From: Pseudomonas japonica
Lineage (GTDB): Bacteria; Pseudomonadota; Gammaproteobacteria; Pseudomonadales; Pseudomonadaceae
Reading direction: 5' to 3'
Length of the DNA stretch: 64,000 nt
Assembly (NCBI RefSeq): GCF_013522925.1
Contig: NZ_JAAMQU010000007.1
Coordinates: 62,001-126,000 of the forward strand
Made by a program: the position numbers and the translations under genes. Below are positions 1-8,282 of this stretch, piece by piece (position 1 is the stretch's first letter; each line of letters opens with the position of its first letter). The notes under the pieces are model-generated. The model had not been told where the DNA came from, searched no databases, and worked only from the letters and a program-made list of their open reading frames with translations.

Positions 1-444
1 TTCGACACGCTCAAAGCCGAGCTGGACCAGCTGTGGCGCGTCACCCGCCCTGAGATCACCCAGAAGGTGCAGTGGGCCGCCTCGCTCGGCGACCGCAGCG
101 AAAACGCCGATTACCAGTACAACAAAAAGCTGCTGCGCGAGATCGACCGCCGCATACGCTACCTGCGCAAGCGGCTGGAAGACATTCGGGTAGTGGACTA
201 CGCCCCTGAGCAGGAAGGCCGGGTGTTCTTCGGCGCCTGGGTGGAAGTAGAAAACCTGGAAGGCGAACTGCGCCGCTTCCGCATCGTGGGCTACGACGAA
301 ATCTACGGGCGCAACGATTACATTTCAATCGATGCGCCCATGGCCCGGGCCCTGTTGAAGAAAGAGGAAGGCGACGAGGTGATGGTACCCACGCCCACCG
401 GGGAAGTGTGCTGGATCATCAACCGGATCGAATACACACCCTGA
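1..444 (+). CDS. greB: Transcription elongation factor GreB (5' end cut by window)
   Basis: GreB binds the secondary channel of RNA polymerase and stimulates cleavage of backtracked RNA so that arrested complexes can resume. The visible 147 residues run in frame from base 1 and lack roughly the first eleven residues compared with E. coli GreB. The N-terminal coiled coil carries the conserved segment GDRSENADYQYNKK, which includes the acidic tip, followed by the C-terminal FKBP-like domain with FFGAWVEVE and the MARALLKKE stretch. These features separate GreB from GreA. It ends with TGA at 442-444, eight bases from the end of a converging small gene. Identity is secure; only the start is missing. 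Confidence 0.96.
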   Translation, partial: FDTLKAELDQLWRVTRPEITQKVQWAASLGDRSENADYQYNKKLLREIDRRIRYLRKRLEDIRVVDYAPEQEGRVFFGAWVEVENLEGELRRFRIVGYDEIYGRNDYISIDAPMARALLKKEEGDEVMVPTPTGEVCWIINRIEYTP

Positions 445-451
445 GGGCCGT

Positions 452-763
452 TCACCCGAACGTTAGCAGCCCTTGCCTTGCCACCCGAGTGAGCGCGGCG
501 ATCACGGCAGGCGCCTGCTCCGCAGGCGGCGATTGCACCACGGCAAGATCGAAACGGTTATCGGCGAACTGTTCCAGCGGTTGGCCCGGCTCCAGAAAGC
601 GGACGGAAAACGGTGCCGATTTACCGTTGCGGCGAGGCCAGCCATCGAGGCAACGCAGGAGCGTAGGCTGATGGCGACCTACCAGCAGAATGCTTGGGAT
701 ATGTGAAGCCAATGAAGAACCAGGCAGGGGGGCAAGGCAAACGATAGGGCGCGGACAACTCAT
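452..763 (-). CDS. Small protein of unknown function (103 aa)
   Basis: I do not recognise this protein. It has an ATG start at 763 with a GGAG-type ribosome site about 12 bases upstream and ends just beside greB, tail to tail. The sequence contains a hydrophobic strand (IPSILLVG) near residue 25 and a second one (RFDLAVVQS) near residue 70, an alternation that resembles half of a Rossmann or methyltransferase-type fold. No cofactor motif is complete, and the protein is short for such a fold, so it may be a truncated remnant. It lies on the same strand as the lytic transglycosylase upstream but is separated from it by a REP-type hairpin. A real but rapidly evolving gene is the simplest reading. 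Confidence 0.5.
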   Translation of the reverse strand: MSCPRPIVCLAPLPGSSLASHIPSILLVGRHQPTLLRCLDGWPRRNGKSAPFSVRFLEPGQPLEQFADNRFDLAVVQSPPAEQAPAVIAALTRVARQGLLTFG

Positions 764-937
764 GGATACGGACTCCGCCTCACGGGTTTCGCGGGCAGGT
801 GCGAGGCGACACCGAGCCAGCGTTTTAGCGGTATTTCAGGCTTTTGTGAAAGCCCAGGCGCCCCGCAAGTAGCTGTCTAAATCGGCGCATGGGAGGGATC
901 CTATTAGCCATGGTGACGGGTGTCAACGGTGGTTCCA

Positions 938-998
938 TTCGCCAGCTTCGCTGGTTCCTACGGTAGGAGCCAGCGAAGCCGCAGGCGCAGCTGGCGAA
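938..998. repeat. REP/BIME-type palindrome between same-strand genes
   Basis: Two inverted arms around a CGG centre form a long hairpin. The left arm TTCGCCAGC-TTCGCTGG-TTCCTA pairs with TAGGAGCCAGCGAA and then, after a 12-base bulge, GCTGGCGAA. The composition (CCAGCGAAG, TCCTA next to TAGGA) is that of Pseudomonas REP sequences arranged head to head. It starts five bases beyond the stop of the lytic transglycosylase gene, where such elements protect mRNA ends or stop transcription. The rest of the 764-1002 gap shows no gene. Confidence 0.7.
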
Positions 999-1002
999 AA
1001 GG

Positions 1003-2400
1003 CTACCTGGGCTCGAGGGACTCGCGTGCGCGGTCGAACGCCAGGTAATACTTGTTCACGTTGTTCACGTAACGCACCGGCGCCAGGCCTACGTTTTCCA
1101 TGGCCACGCGCTCTACCTGGAAAAACCAGCGGTTGGGGTCCAGCCCGCGCTGCTTGGCCTGGGCCCTGAACCGCTGCACCCGCTCCGGGCCCATGTTGTA
1201 GGCCGCCAGCACGAACGCCATCCGCTCACGCTCTTCCATACCCTTTTCGTTAAAGAAATTACGGCGGATCAACGCCAGGTAACGAGCGGCGGCCTTTACG
1301 TTATCGTCCAGCTCGCTCACGCTTTTCACCCCCACGCGGCGTGCCGCTGCCGGGGTGATCTGTAACGGCCCGCTGGCGCCGCTGCCGCCCTTGGCATCGG
1401 GCTCCAGGTCTGATTCCTTGTACGCCAGCGCCGCCAAATCCAGCCAGTCCAGGCCTTGCTGCCGGGCGTTGCGTTGCAATACCGGCCGCAGTGCTTCGAG
1501 CCGCGCGCGATCGTCGTGTTGCAAAGGGTTCTGGGTTTGATAAAGCGCACGGCAGGCATCGAGCAGCGCCTTGTCCTGATTCGCCGGCGCCCGGTATTGC
1601 CCCAGGAACTCGCGCACGCTGTCGCTAAGCTGCGGCGCGTCTTCGCGTACATACCAGCTCATGGGGGCAGGTGCATGGAACGGCACACGGCGGTCGATGC
1701 GCAGGTCTGGCATCAGCTTCACCCAACGCTCGGCGATGGGTTGCTCCACCAACGTGACGGCGTACACACCCGCGCTGACCATGTCCAGCACGTCTTCCAC
1801 GCCCAGGCTTGCATCGGCCCACTCCACGGTGATCGGCGGGCGGTGCCGCGCCGCCAACTGAGCATTGGCCCGATTGACCGCTTCTTCTGCCGCGCTTCCG
1901 GCAACCAGCACCAGCCGCTTGCCCGCCAGTTGGTCGAGCGTGGTGATTGCGCGGTGCCGGCGAGGCTGCACCAGGACTAGCGCCGTGTCGGCAACCGTGG
2001 TTGCTGCGGTGACGGTGTGCGAACTGGCTGCCACCGGCAGCGCCTCGCCGGGGGCAGCAAGGTCGGCCTCGCCCCGCTGCAGTGCCGCCAGCAGCTGCCC
2101 CTTGGGGCGAGGCACGGCCTTGAGGCGCACCTGAGGATGGCGCCCGGGCTGGCCGTTGAGGTAATCCTCGAAGGCTTTGAGGCGCTGGTCTTCCACACCG
2201 AGGGCTGCACCTGCAACGGTGGTGGAACTGTTACGGCTTTGGTTGACCACCACCCGCAACACTTTGGCCTGGCGGATCTGATTCAGATCGCGTGCCGGGG
2301 GCGTGACGCGGCGGGGCTCTGCCAGCGCAGCGGTGCTGGCGAAAACGAAAAGCGCGAGTGTGGCCAGGCGCAACGCCCGGCCAACAGCGGGACCTTTCAT
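1003..2400 (-). CDS. MltF-family periplasmic lytic transglycosylase
   Basis: The protein cleaves the MurNAc-GlcNAc bond of peptidoglycan with formation of a 1,6-anhydro end. Residues 1-27 form a signal peptide ending ALA before EP; there is no lipobox cysteine, so the mature enzyme should be soluble in the periplasm. Residues about 40-270 are a solute-binding (SBP_bac_3) domain, and residues about 305-460 a family 1 transglycosylase domain with the catalytic glutamate E329 in YKES, followed by SGPLQITP and AAYNMGP. This two-domain plan is that of MltF; the length (465 aa) and context suggest the second MltF-type enzyme of Pseudomonas (MltF2, PA2865 in P. aeruginosa as I recall) rather than MltF itself. 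It diverges from tatD. Confidence 0.85.
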   Translation of the reverse strand: MKGPAVGRALRLATLALFVFASTAALAEPRRVTPPARDLNQIRQAKVLRVVVNQSRNSSTTVAGAALGVEDQRLKAFEDYLNGQPGRHPQVRLKAVPRPKGQLLAALQRGEADLAAPGEALPVAASSHTVTAATTVADTALVLVQPRRHRAITTLDQLAGKRLVLVAGSAAEEAVNRANAQLAARHRPPITVEWADASLGVEDVLDMVSAGVYAVTLVEQPIAERWVKLMPDLRIDRRVPFHAPAPMSWYVREDAPQLSDSVREFLGQYRAPANQDKALLDACRALYQTQNPLQHDDRARLEALRPVLQRNARQQGLDWLDLAALAYKESDLEPDAKGGSGASGPLQITPAAARRVGVKSVSELDDNVKAAARYLALIRRNFFNEKGMEERERMAFVLAAYNMGPERVQRFRAQAKQRGLDPNRWFFQVERVAMENVGLAPVRYVNNVNKYYLAFDRARESLEPR

Positions 2401-2450
2401 AGGTGCTCCGAGGTAAAAAGCCCGCCCCCTCCGTACCGCTGGGGGCTACC

Positions 2451-2482
2451 AAAACCGCGCTGGCTTGCCAGCGTCGGGTTTT
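2451..2482. other. Hairpin in the divergent region ahead of tatD
   Basis: AAAACC (2451-2456) and CGCTGGC (2458-2464) pair with GCCAGCG (2467-2473) and GGTTTT (2477-2482). The stem resembles a bidirectional intrinsic terminator, but it lies between the starts of two divergent genes, not behind a gene. It may attenuate or insulate the leaders of the flanking genes, or be a relic of an earlier arrangement. Confidence 0.45.
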
Positions 2483-2538
2483 ATTTATAAGGGTGTAGCT
2501 TTGGTATGCTTTCCGGCCTCAGCCTGAAAGGAGCCACC

Positions 2539-3357
2539 ATGCAACTCATCGACATCGGCGTCAACCTGACCAACCCGGCATTCGACGAGCAGCATGCTGA
2601 ACTTTTACGCAGGGCCACCGAAGCGGGCGTGGCGCAAATGATCATCACCGGCACCAGCGCCGACGTGAGCGAGCAGGCCATCGAACTGGCCGAACGGCTG
2701 GACCCGGCGGGCCAGGTTCTGTTCAGCACTGCCGGGGTGCACCCACACGATGCCAAAGCCTGGAACGCCGATACCCGTCGCCGTATAGAAGCGTTATTGC
2801 GCCACGAACGCGTGCGTGCGGTAGGCGAATGCGGGCTGGATTTCAACCGCGACTTCTCCCCTCGCCCACAGCAGGAACGCGCGCTCGAGGAGCAGCTCGC
2901 CCTGGCGGCTGAACATCGCCTGCCGGTATTCGTTCATGAGCGCGATGCCGCAGCACGGTTGCTGCCGATCCTGCGGGAATGGCGAGATCGCCTCCCGGCG
3001 GCGGTAGTGCACTGTTTCACTGCGGGCCGGGACGAACTGTTCGGCTACCTTGACCTGGACCTTCACATCGGCATCACGGGATGGATCTGCGATGAACGCC
3101 GCGGCAGCCACTTGCACCCGCTAGTAGGCAGCATCCCGCGTGGCAGGCTGATGCTTGAAAGCGATGCGCCTTGGCTGCTGCCACGCACCCTGCGGCCGAA
3201 GCCCAAGAATGGTCGCAACGAACCAGCGTTCCTTACCGAGGTGTTGCGGGAAGTGGCACGGCATCGGGGCGAGAGTGCAGCTGAGCTGGCCGCGCACACC
3301 AGCGCTTGCGCCAAAGCCTTCTTCGCGCTTCCGGAGGCGCCGGCAGCACAGGAATAA
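2539..3357 (+). CDS. tatD: TatD family metal-dependent DNase/hydrolase
   Basis: TatD is a cytoplasmic TIM-barrel metallohydrolase with 3'-5' exonuclease activity, linked to DNA repair during oxidative stress and originally to quality control of Tat substrates. The start is set at ATG 2539, preceded by GAAAGGAG, rather than an upstream ATG without a ribosome site; this gives 272 aa. The family hallmarks are visible in order: DIGVNLTN at the N-terminus, [41 protein letters not shown] and [11 protein letters not shown] with its metal-binding aspartate near the C-terminus. The match to E. coli TatD itself, rather than the paralogs YcfH and YjjV, is close throughout. Confidence 0.94.
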   Translation: MQLIDIGVNLTNPAFDEQHAELLRRATEAGVAQMIITGTSADVSEQAIELAERLDPAGQVLFSTAGVHPHDAKAWNADTRRRIEALLRHERVRAVGECGLDFNRDFSPRPQQERALEEQLALAAEHRLPVFVHERDAAARLLPILREWRDRLPAAVVHCFTAGRDELFGYLDLDLHIGITGWICDERRGSHLHPLVGSIPRGRLMLESDAPWLLPRTLRPKPKNGRNEPAFLTEVLREVARHRGESAAELAAHTSACAKAFFALPEAPAAQE

Positions 3358-3501
3358 AGCGGCCACATGGCAGGCCACTTAGCGAATGGTTGAAACTTAA
3401 GCAGCAGCTATAAGGCCCATAGGAAAGGACGATTCGCTCGAACCTGAGCGCTGGACTAATCTTGTATCCAGAATCATTCGCATCCATTTGGAGTTCACGC
3501 C

Positions 3502-3723
3502 ATGCTTAGACGCCTCGCTTGCCGTACCGCGGGCCGTATGCCCGGGAACTGTACCCTGGACACCGGCGGTACTTCGGCCTCGATGTTCACCTTGCCATTA
3601 CTGGTTATCGCCCTGGCCTTGGTGGGCCTGGGGTTCGCCACCGCCAATGCGCTGGAAGTGGTGATCGGCGCGATCTGCCTGGTCGCTGCCCTGAGCAAAC
3701 CGCATCAGGACGAAGCGCACTGA
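3502..3723 (+). CDS. Small two-helix membrane protein (73 aa)
   Basis: I do not recognise a family. A GGAG ribosome site at 3490-3493 sits nine bases before ATG 3502. After a basic and cysteine-containing N-terminal 27 residues come two hydrophobic helices (about residues 29-47 and 50-64) and a charged tail KPHQDEAH. An internal ATG at 3583 would give only the two helices but has no ribosome site. It lies between tatD and a convergent thioesterase gene, with only two bases between the stop codons. The 144 bases upstream hold no other gene. Confidence 0.6.
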   Translation: MLRRLACRTAGRMPGNCTLDTGGTSASMFTLPLLVIALALVGLGFATANALEVVIGAICLVAALSKPHQDEAH

Positions 3724-3725
3724 CG

Positions 3726-4535
3726 CTAGCCGAATACCGTTACGGTCTGCCGGCTGAGGGCGAGCAGTTCGCCCTCGGCGCTCCACAACGCGGCCGAGGT
3801 ATGGCCGTAGCCATCGGCCGCATGTTCGATCAACGCTCGATATCGATACCAGCCCTGCCCGTCCAGGTTACGCACGGGCTGCATGAATTCGATCGTCCAG
3901 GTGAGTGTGCTGCCAGCCGCCGGTGCCGCGAGGTGCGGCAATACGGCCGGTGGCCAGGCATCTACCAGCGCCAGCAGATGAGCCTCGTCGAGCATCGAGG
4001 GCTCGCTTTCCCCCCTCAGCCGCACCCAGCCTCCGATTGCCGGTGACGGTGTATTGCTGAAGGGCAAGCCGCCGATCCCCCAGCGCATGTGCAAGTGCTT
4101 GAGGTATTGGGGTGTGAGCCCTTCAATGTATTCCAGCGAAACACACTGCTCCAGCGGTTTTAGCTCCGGCGCGGGCATGGCGCTCGCGGCAATCCGCGAG
4201 GCCCGGGCGGCGCCGAAGCTGCCCTGGATCAGCGTGACCACGCCCCCTGCCTGCACGGCTTTGCCCAGCACCGACACCACGGACTTGCCCGAGCGCAGCA
4301 CCTCTACTTCGAATGAGGTGGGCATATCCAGGGCCGCCGGCGCCACGAAACTGATCGCCAGCGAGCGTACCGGACGGTCGCCCAGCCCCTGCTCTGTCAG
4401 CCGCAGCCGCATGGCTTCATACAGCAAGGCCGCCATCAGGCCGCCGAAACCGGCCCGGCCCTGCGACCAATCCTGCGGGATACACACCGCCCCGGCGTTA
4501 TCCCGTACGGCGTGCAACAGTTCACGAAATTCCAT
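3726..4535 (-). CDS. Acyl-CoA thioesterase family protein (double hotdog)
   Basis: The 269-residue length and layout match TesB-type thioesterases built from two hotdog domains. The N-terminal half carries WSQGRAGFGGLMAAL, typical of the first hotdog helix, and VRSLAISFVAPA, its following strand. The C-terminal half contains the ALVDAWPPAVLP helix and the strand TWTIEFMQP, and ends RQTVTVFG. The likely reaction is hydrolysis of acyl-CoA to free fatty acid and CoA in the cytoplasm; the natural chain length cannot be read from sequence. It is 27 bases downstream of the CHAD gene on the same strand and may be the last gene of the MoxR-DUF58-TgpA-CHAD transcript. Confidence 0.85.
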   Translation of the reverse strand: MEFRELLHAVRDNAGAVCIPQDWSQGRAGFGGLMAALLYEAMRLRLTEQGLGDRPVRSLAISFVAPAALDMPTSFEVEVLRSGKSVVSVLGKAVQAGGVVTLIQGSFGAARASRIAASAMPAPELKPLEQCVSLEYIEGLTPQYLKHLHMRWGIGGLPFSNTPSPAIGGWVRLRGESEPSMLDEAHLLALVDAWPPAVLPHLAAPAAGSTLTWTIEFMQPVRNLDGQGWYRYRALIEHAADGYGHTSAALWSAEGELLALSRQTVTVFG

Positions 4536-4562
4536 CTGGCGCCCCTCGGCCGCTCACGCAAG

Positions 4563-5303
4563 TCAGCGTTTTGCCATGGCCCGCTCGAGGCGCGCAAGGG
4601 CCTTATCCGCCAAACCCTCGGCTTTGTGCAGCTCTGTTTGCCATTGGGGCCGATAGCTGGCCAGCGCCGGCTGCGCATCGGCCTGATGCAGCCACTGAAC
4701 ACGGTCATGCCAGTCCCCCAGGGCGCCTTGCGCATTCTTCAGCGCCTTGGCCAAGCCCTGGGCCACCGGATCATGTTCGGGATACGCCTCACCGCCGTAA
4801 CGTACCCGCTTGATCAGCAAGCGCAGACGGTGGCGGTCGTGGCCGGGATCTTTCATGGCCTTCGCCAGTTTGCGCCACTGTTTGCCGAGAGACTTCTTCA
4901 GCGTGCGGTCAAGCTTGTCGCCCACCCCATAGCTCGCCGAGGTGCGCAGCAAAGGGACGATGGCGTCGATCAGCCTGAGCAACTGGCTAAGTTCGGTACT
5001 CTCGGCCACACCGGGGTACACCGCTTCGGAGGGTTGCGGCGCGTGCGGGAGGTGGCTGGCCAGCACCTCCTGATCGCGCAGCGGCGTCGTAAGGTTGCCC
5101 AAGGCCCGTGCAGCCTCTTCGAGGCGGTCGATCCCAGGCAGCCCGCGCAATGGCCGTAGCAGGCTGCGCAGGCGGCGAGTAGCGGTGCGCAGGTCGTGCA
5201 GCGCTTCGCTGTCAGTGGCCACTGACAGCCGTGCCTGGCACGCCAACAAGCGCACCTGAGTGGCAATAAGCCGGGCAATCACCCGGTCCAGGGTAGAAGA
5301 CAT
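4563..5303 (-). CDS. CHAD domain protein (polyphosphate-binding family)
   Basis: The 246-residue protein is a single CHAD domain, an all-helical fold with conserved histidines and basic residues shown in other members to bind inorganic polyphosphate. Visible hallmarks are ALHDLRTATRRLRS (residues 34-47), the R/K-rich RLRLLIKRVRYGGEAY in the second repeat, and GALGDWHD. The start at ATG 5303 was chosen because it follows the tgpA stop by one base (TGA-T-ATG), implying translational coupling; longer in-frame starts would run deep into tgpA. No CYTH domain is attached. Its place in an operon with TgpA suggests an envelope or stress role, but this is inference. Confidence 0.85.
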   Translation of the reverse strand: MSSTLDRVIARLIATQVRLLACQARLSVATDSEALHDLRTATRRLRSLLRPLRGLPGIDRLEEAARALGNLTTPLRDQEVLASHLPHAPQPSEAVYPGVAESTELSQLLRLIDAIVPLLRTSASYGVGDKLDRTLKKSLGKQWRKLAKAMKDPGHDRHRLRLLIKRVRYGGEAYPEHDPVAQGLAKALKNAQGALGDWHDRVQWLHQADAQPALASYRPQWQTELHKAEGLADKALARLERAMAKR

Positions 5304-5304
5304 A

Positions 5305-7302
5305 TCAACTCCGATCGTGTTGTGAGTGCCGCAAGCGCGGCAATTGCCGCTTGAGTGCACGCAGCGCGGCCAAGGCTTCCTGCCCGGCCATCGGCTCTGC
5401 ACCATAGCGCTGCCGGCTGAAGGCTTGAGTAAAGGCTTGAATGTACGGCGCCTGTGCCGGTAGTACCTGGCTCGCGCGCGTGGCGAACGCCTGAGGGCCC
5501 TCCGCCGGCGCCCGGACAAGGCCATGACGCCGCAGCGCTTTCTCGAAGGCCCGGTACTGACGTAACTGCGGATCGAGGCGTTGCTGCCAGGGCCGCAATA
5601 TGGCCAGGGCCATGATCAATAGCGTAGCGCCCCCGCCGACCGGCAACAGCCAATCCACCGCACCGGCGAACCATTGGCTGAGCCACTGCCGCTGCTGGTT
5701 CTCCTGATAGCCCAGCACCCAGCGCTCCCAGCCGTAGTTAAGGTTCTCCCAGCCCAGGCGCAGGTCGTTCAGCCAGGCGAAGTTGCGGTACCGCAGGGCC
5801 GAAAAGGGTGACGCCGCCAGGAACGGTTCATCGGCGGCCAGGGCCTCGGCCAGCCCGGCTTCCACCCGCTGCGGTGCCACGGCGGCAGTGGGGTCGGCGC
5901 TCGCCCAGCCGGTGCCCGGCGCCCAATACTCCACCCAGGCATGAGCGTCGTACTGGCGCACGCTGAGGTAGCTGCCGCGCGGGTTGAATTCCCCGCCCTG
6001 GTAGCCAATCACGATGCGGGCTGGCACGCCCATGCTTCGCAGAAGGAAGGTCAACGCGCCGGCATAGTGCAGGCAGAAGCCGCGGCGCGTGTCGAAAAGA
6101 AAGCCGTCGATGCTGTCGCTGCCCAGCGGGGACGGGCGCAGGGTGTAGTGATAGCCCTGCTGGTTGAATAATCGCAACACGGCCCGCACGCGCTGCGCGG
6201 GGTCCGCGGTGCTGGCGGCGAGGCTGGCGGCCAGCTCACGGCTGCGAGGGTTGCCACCCGCAGGCAGCGCGAGGGCCTGGCGACGGGCCGCCTCGCTGAG
6301 GCCAGGCTCGCGCACAGCCTGTGGCCAGCCACTGGCTTCATAGCTGTAGGCCTGGTCGATCACCCTCGGCCGCTGCCAGCGGAAGTCATATCCCTGGCGC
6401 GCGCCCGCCCCTTCCAGGCGGCCCGTGTCCAGCATAAACAACCAGGGCTGGCCGCTGGCTTCCTCGATCACCCGATAACGGTACGCCGTCCCCTGGGGTT
6501 GCCAGGCCGCCGGCTGGCGCACCGCGCCAGGGTCACTTTGGGTCCAGCGGGTGCCATCGAAACGATCGAGGGTCAGCGCGCGCCAGTACAGCGCCTGGCG
6601 CGGCGGTAGCGGGCCGTCGAATGCGGCGCGAAACGCCAGTTCCGCCGACTGGGCGAGCTCGGCGATGTCGCCGGGCGCAACCGTGTCGCTAAGCCCCGTG
6701 CGGGCGCGGTCACCCGGCATGGGCAGTGACCACAGCGGCCCCATGCGAGGGAAGAACACGAACAGCACCACCAGCAGTGGCAACGCCTGGGCCAACATGC
6801 CGCCAGCCCGGCGCAGAGGCATCAGTGCCGGCCCCGGGGGGCTTTCCAGCGCAACAAGGGTGGCCAGCAACGCGCTCAGCGGCAGCAGGCTGTACAAGGC
6901 CCAGGCCAGGCTGGCGTCGAACAGGTACCCCACGCCCAGGCAAAAGAAGCCCAGCATCACTACCACCCGTGCATCCCGCGTGGTGTTGACCTCCAGCAGC
7001 TTGAGCACCGAAGCGGCTACCAGCAGGGCCGCGGCGAACTCCAGCCCGATGACCGTGCCCACCGATACATATAGCCCAGCAACGGTTGCGCTCAGCAGCG
7101 CGCCCTTTACCAGCCAGCCGGGGCTGGCCTTGCGCCGGCGAGTCAGCCATGCCCGCCAGAGGCTGCACCCCAGCCAAAGCCCCAGCAGCCAGAGCGGGAC
7201 GTTCAACCACAGCGGGACCATCACCAGCGCTTCGGCCCCCAGCAACCAGAGCAAGCCGGGCCAGGACAGCCCCGGCGCCTTCACGGGCGGGCTGTGTTTC
7301 AT
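5305..7302 (-). CDS. tgpA: TgpA-type membrane transglutaminase (DUF3488, DUF4129)
   Basis: This 665-residue inner-membrane protein has about six to seven transmembrane helices in residues 10-190 (DUF3488), a periplasmic transglutaminase-like domain around residues 370-480, and a further helix near 550 followed by a cytoplasmic DUF4129 tail. The catalytic triad is visible as C410 (RGFCLHYA), H454 (YDAHAWVEYW) and D470 (WASADPT), matching the spacing of P. aeruginosa TgpA (PA2873), which is essential for growth there. Its substrate is not established, but a peptidoglycan-associated protein cross-link is suspected. The ATG overlaps the stop of the DUF58 gene (ATGA), and CHAD follows one base later, so the three are translated as a unit. 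Confidence 0.93.
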   Translation of the reverse strand: MKHSPPVKAPGLSWPGLLWLLGAEALVMVPLWLNVPLWLLGLWLGCSLWRAWLTRRRKASPGWLVKGALLSATVAGLYVSVGTVIGLEFAAALLVAASVLKLLEVNTTRDARVVVMLGFFCLGVGYLFDASLAWALYSLLPLSALLATLVALESPPGPALMPLRRAGGMLAQALPLLVVLFVFFPRMGPLWSLPMPGDRARTGLSDTVAPGDIAELAQSAELAFRAAFDGPLPPRQALYWRALTLDRFDGTRWTQSDPGAVRQPAAWQPQGTAYRYRVIEEASGQPWLFMLDTGRLEGAGARQGYDFRWQRPRVIDQAYSYEASGWPQAVREPGLSEAARRQALALPAGGNPRSRELAASLAASTADPAQRVRAVLRLFNQQGYHYTLRPSPLGSDSIDGFLFDTRRGFCLHYAGALTFLLRSMGVPARIVIGYQGGEFNPRGSYLSVRQYDAHAWVEYWAPGTGWASADPTAAVAPQRVEAGLAEALAADEPFLAASPFSALRYRNFAWLNDLRLGWENLNYGWERWVLGYQENQQRQWLSQWFAGAVDWLLPVGGGATLLIMALAILRPWQQRLDPQLRQYRAFEKALRRHGLVRAPAEGPQAFATRASQVLPAQAPYIQAFTQAFSRQRYGAEPMAGQEALAALRALKRQLPRLRHSQHDRS

Positions 7303-8282
7303 GGTGCGGCCCCATAAAGTGCCAATGCCTGCAGGCTGGCTTCACGATGTGGTTCATCGGCGGCGGTGGCCAGGGCGATGCCGGGCAGGCGCAGCGAAAA
7401 TGCCCGACCTTCGCGCGCCAGCTCCAGCACCCAGTGGCACAACACTGACAAGCGCTCTTCGAGGGGCCCGTCGAGGGCGTCAAGGTCCAGCGCGGGATCA
7501 CGGCCGCGCACCTCGGCGAAGGCCTTGATCAGCAGGGCCTGGTTCTTTGAATAGGCCTTCCAGTGCAGCCGACGCCAGGAGTCCCCGGGGCGGTACTCTT
7601 GCAAGCCCTGAAAATCATCCACGCCGGTATCCAGCACATGCCAGCCGTGGTCTTCGGCATCGCTTGCCGGCCCGCTGCGTGGCGGCAGGGGCCCCGGCAC
7701 AGGCGCGGGATATACCAATGTGCGCTGGCCGAGGTCGACCCAGCTCCATGCCCGTATCAACCCCAGGGGAAAGCGGGTTTCCAGACGGATGCGTGGCGCG
7801 GATAACCAGCCACGGCGCTCTGTGGGCAGCGACAAGGTCAGCCGCTGGCCTTGCCCTGCGGGGATATCGCACCGCTGCAGGCGCGTGGCCGCCCAGCCCA
7901 CCTGAATACCCAGGTGCTCGCGCCCATGGCTTTGCAAGGCGAGCCCGAAATGCGCAGGCTCCCCGGCGAATACCGAGGCGGGCGGCTCACCGGACAGCTC
8001 CAGCCCACCCAGGTTGCGGTAGGTATGAAGGATGGCGACCACGAATAATCCGCCCAAGGTGAAGGCCAGGGCGTAGGCCATGCTGTTCTGGTAATTGATG
8101 GCGGCGAGCAGCACCAGCCCGGTGGTGAGCAGGTAGCCGTACCCCGCCGAGCTGGGAAGGATGTAGATACGCCGGTGGTCGAGGGTGACACGAGGCGCCG
8201 CAGGCGACCTGCGCGCCTGCCATTGCGCCAGGCGCCCTCGCCAGCGCTCGATCACAGCGCCGGCACCTCGCTGAGCAGCCAT
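7299..8282 (-). CDS. DUF58 domain protein
   Basis: This 327-residue protein has two hydrophobic helices near residues 45-85 (YGYLLTTGLVLLAAINY and AYALAFTLGGLFVVAIL), an extracytoplasmic or beta-rich middle, and a C-terminal DUF58 segment with the signature YRPGDSWRRLHWKAYSK around residue 230. DUF58 proteins pair with MoxR ATPases and transglutaminases, as here, and often resemble von Willebrand A domains. The start lies inside the 3' end of the MoxR gene (31-base overlap), and the stop overlaps the tgpA start by four bases. The role is unknown, probably assembly or gating of an envelope complex. Confidence 0.88.
   Translation of the reverse strand: MAAQRGAGAVIERWRGRLAQWQARRSPAAPRVTLDHRRIYILPSSAGYGYLLTTGLVLLAAINYQNSMAYALAFTLGGLFVVAILHTYRNLGGLELSGEPPASVFAGEPAHFGLALQSHGREHLGIQVGWAATRLQRCDIPAGQGQRLTLSLPTERRGWLSAPRIRLETRFPLGLIRAWSWVDLGQRTLVYPAPVPGPLPPRSGPASDAEDHGWHVLDTGVDDFQGLQEYRPGDSWRRLHWKAYSKNQALLIKAFAEVRGRDPALDLDALDGPLEERLSVLCHWVLELAREGRAFSLRLPGIALATAADEPHREASLQALALYGAAP

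Noticed and set aside
3460-3485. Fur-box-like sequence near the small membrane protein gene
   Set aside because: Only a partial match to the Fur consensus and no symmetry; no iron-related gene is close.
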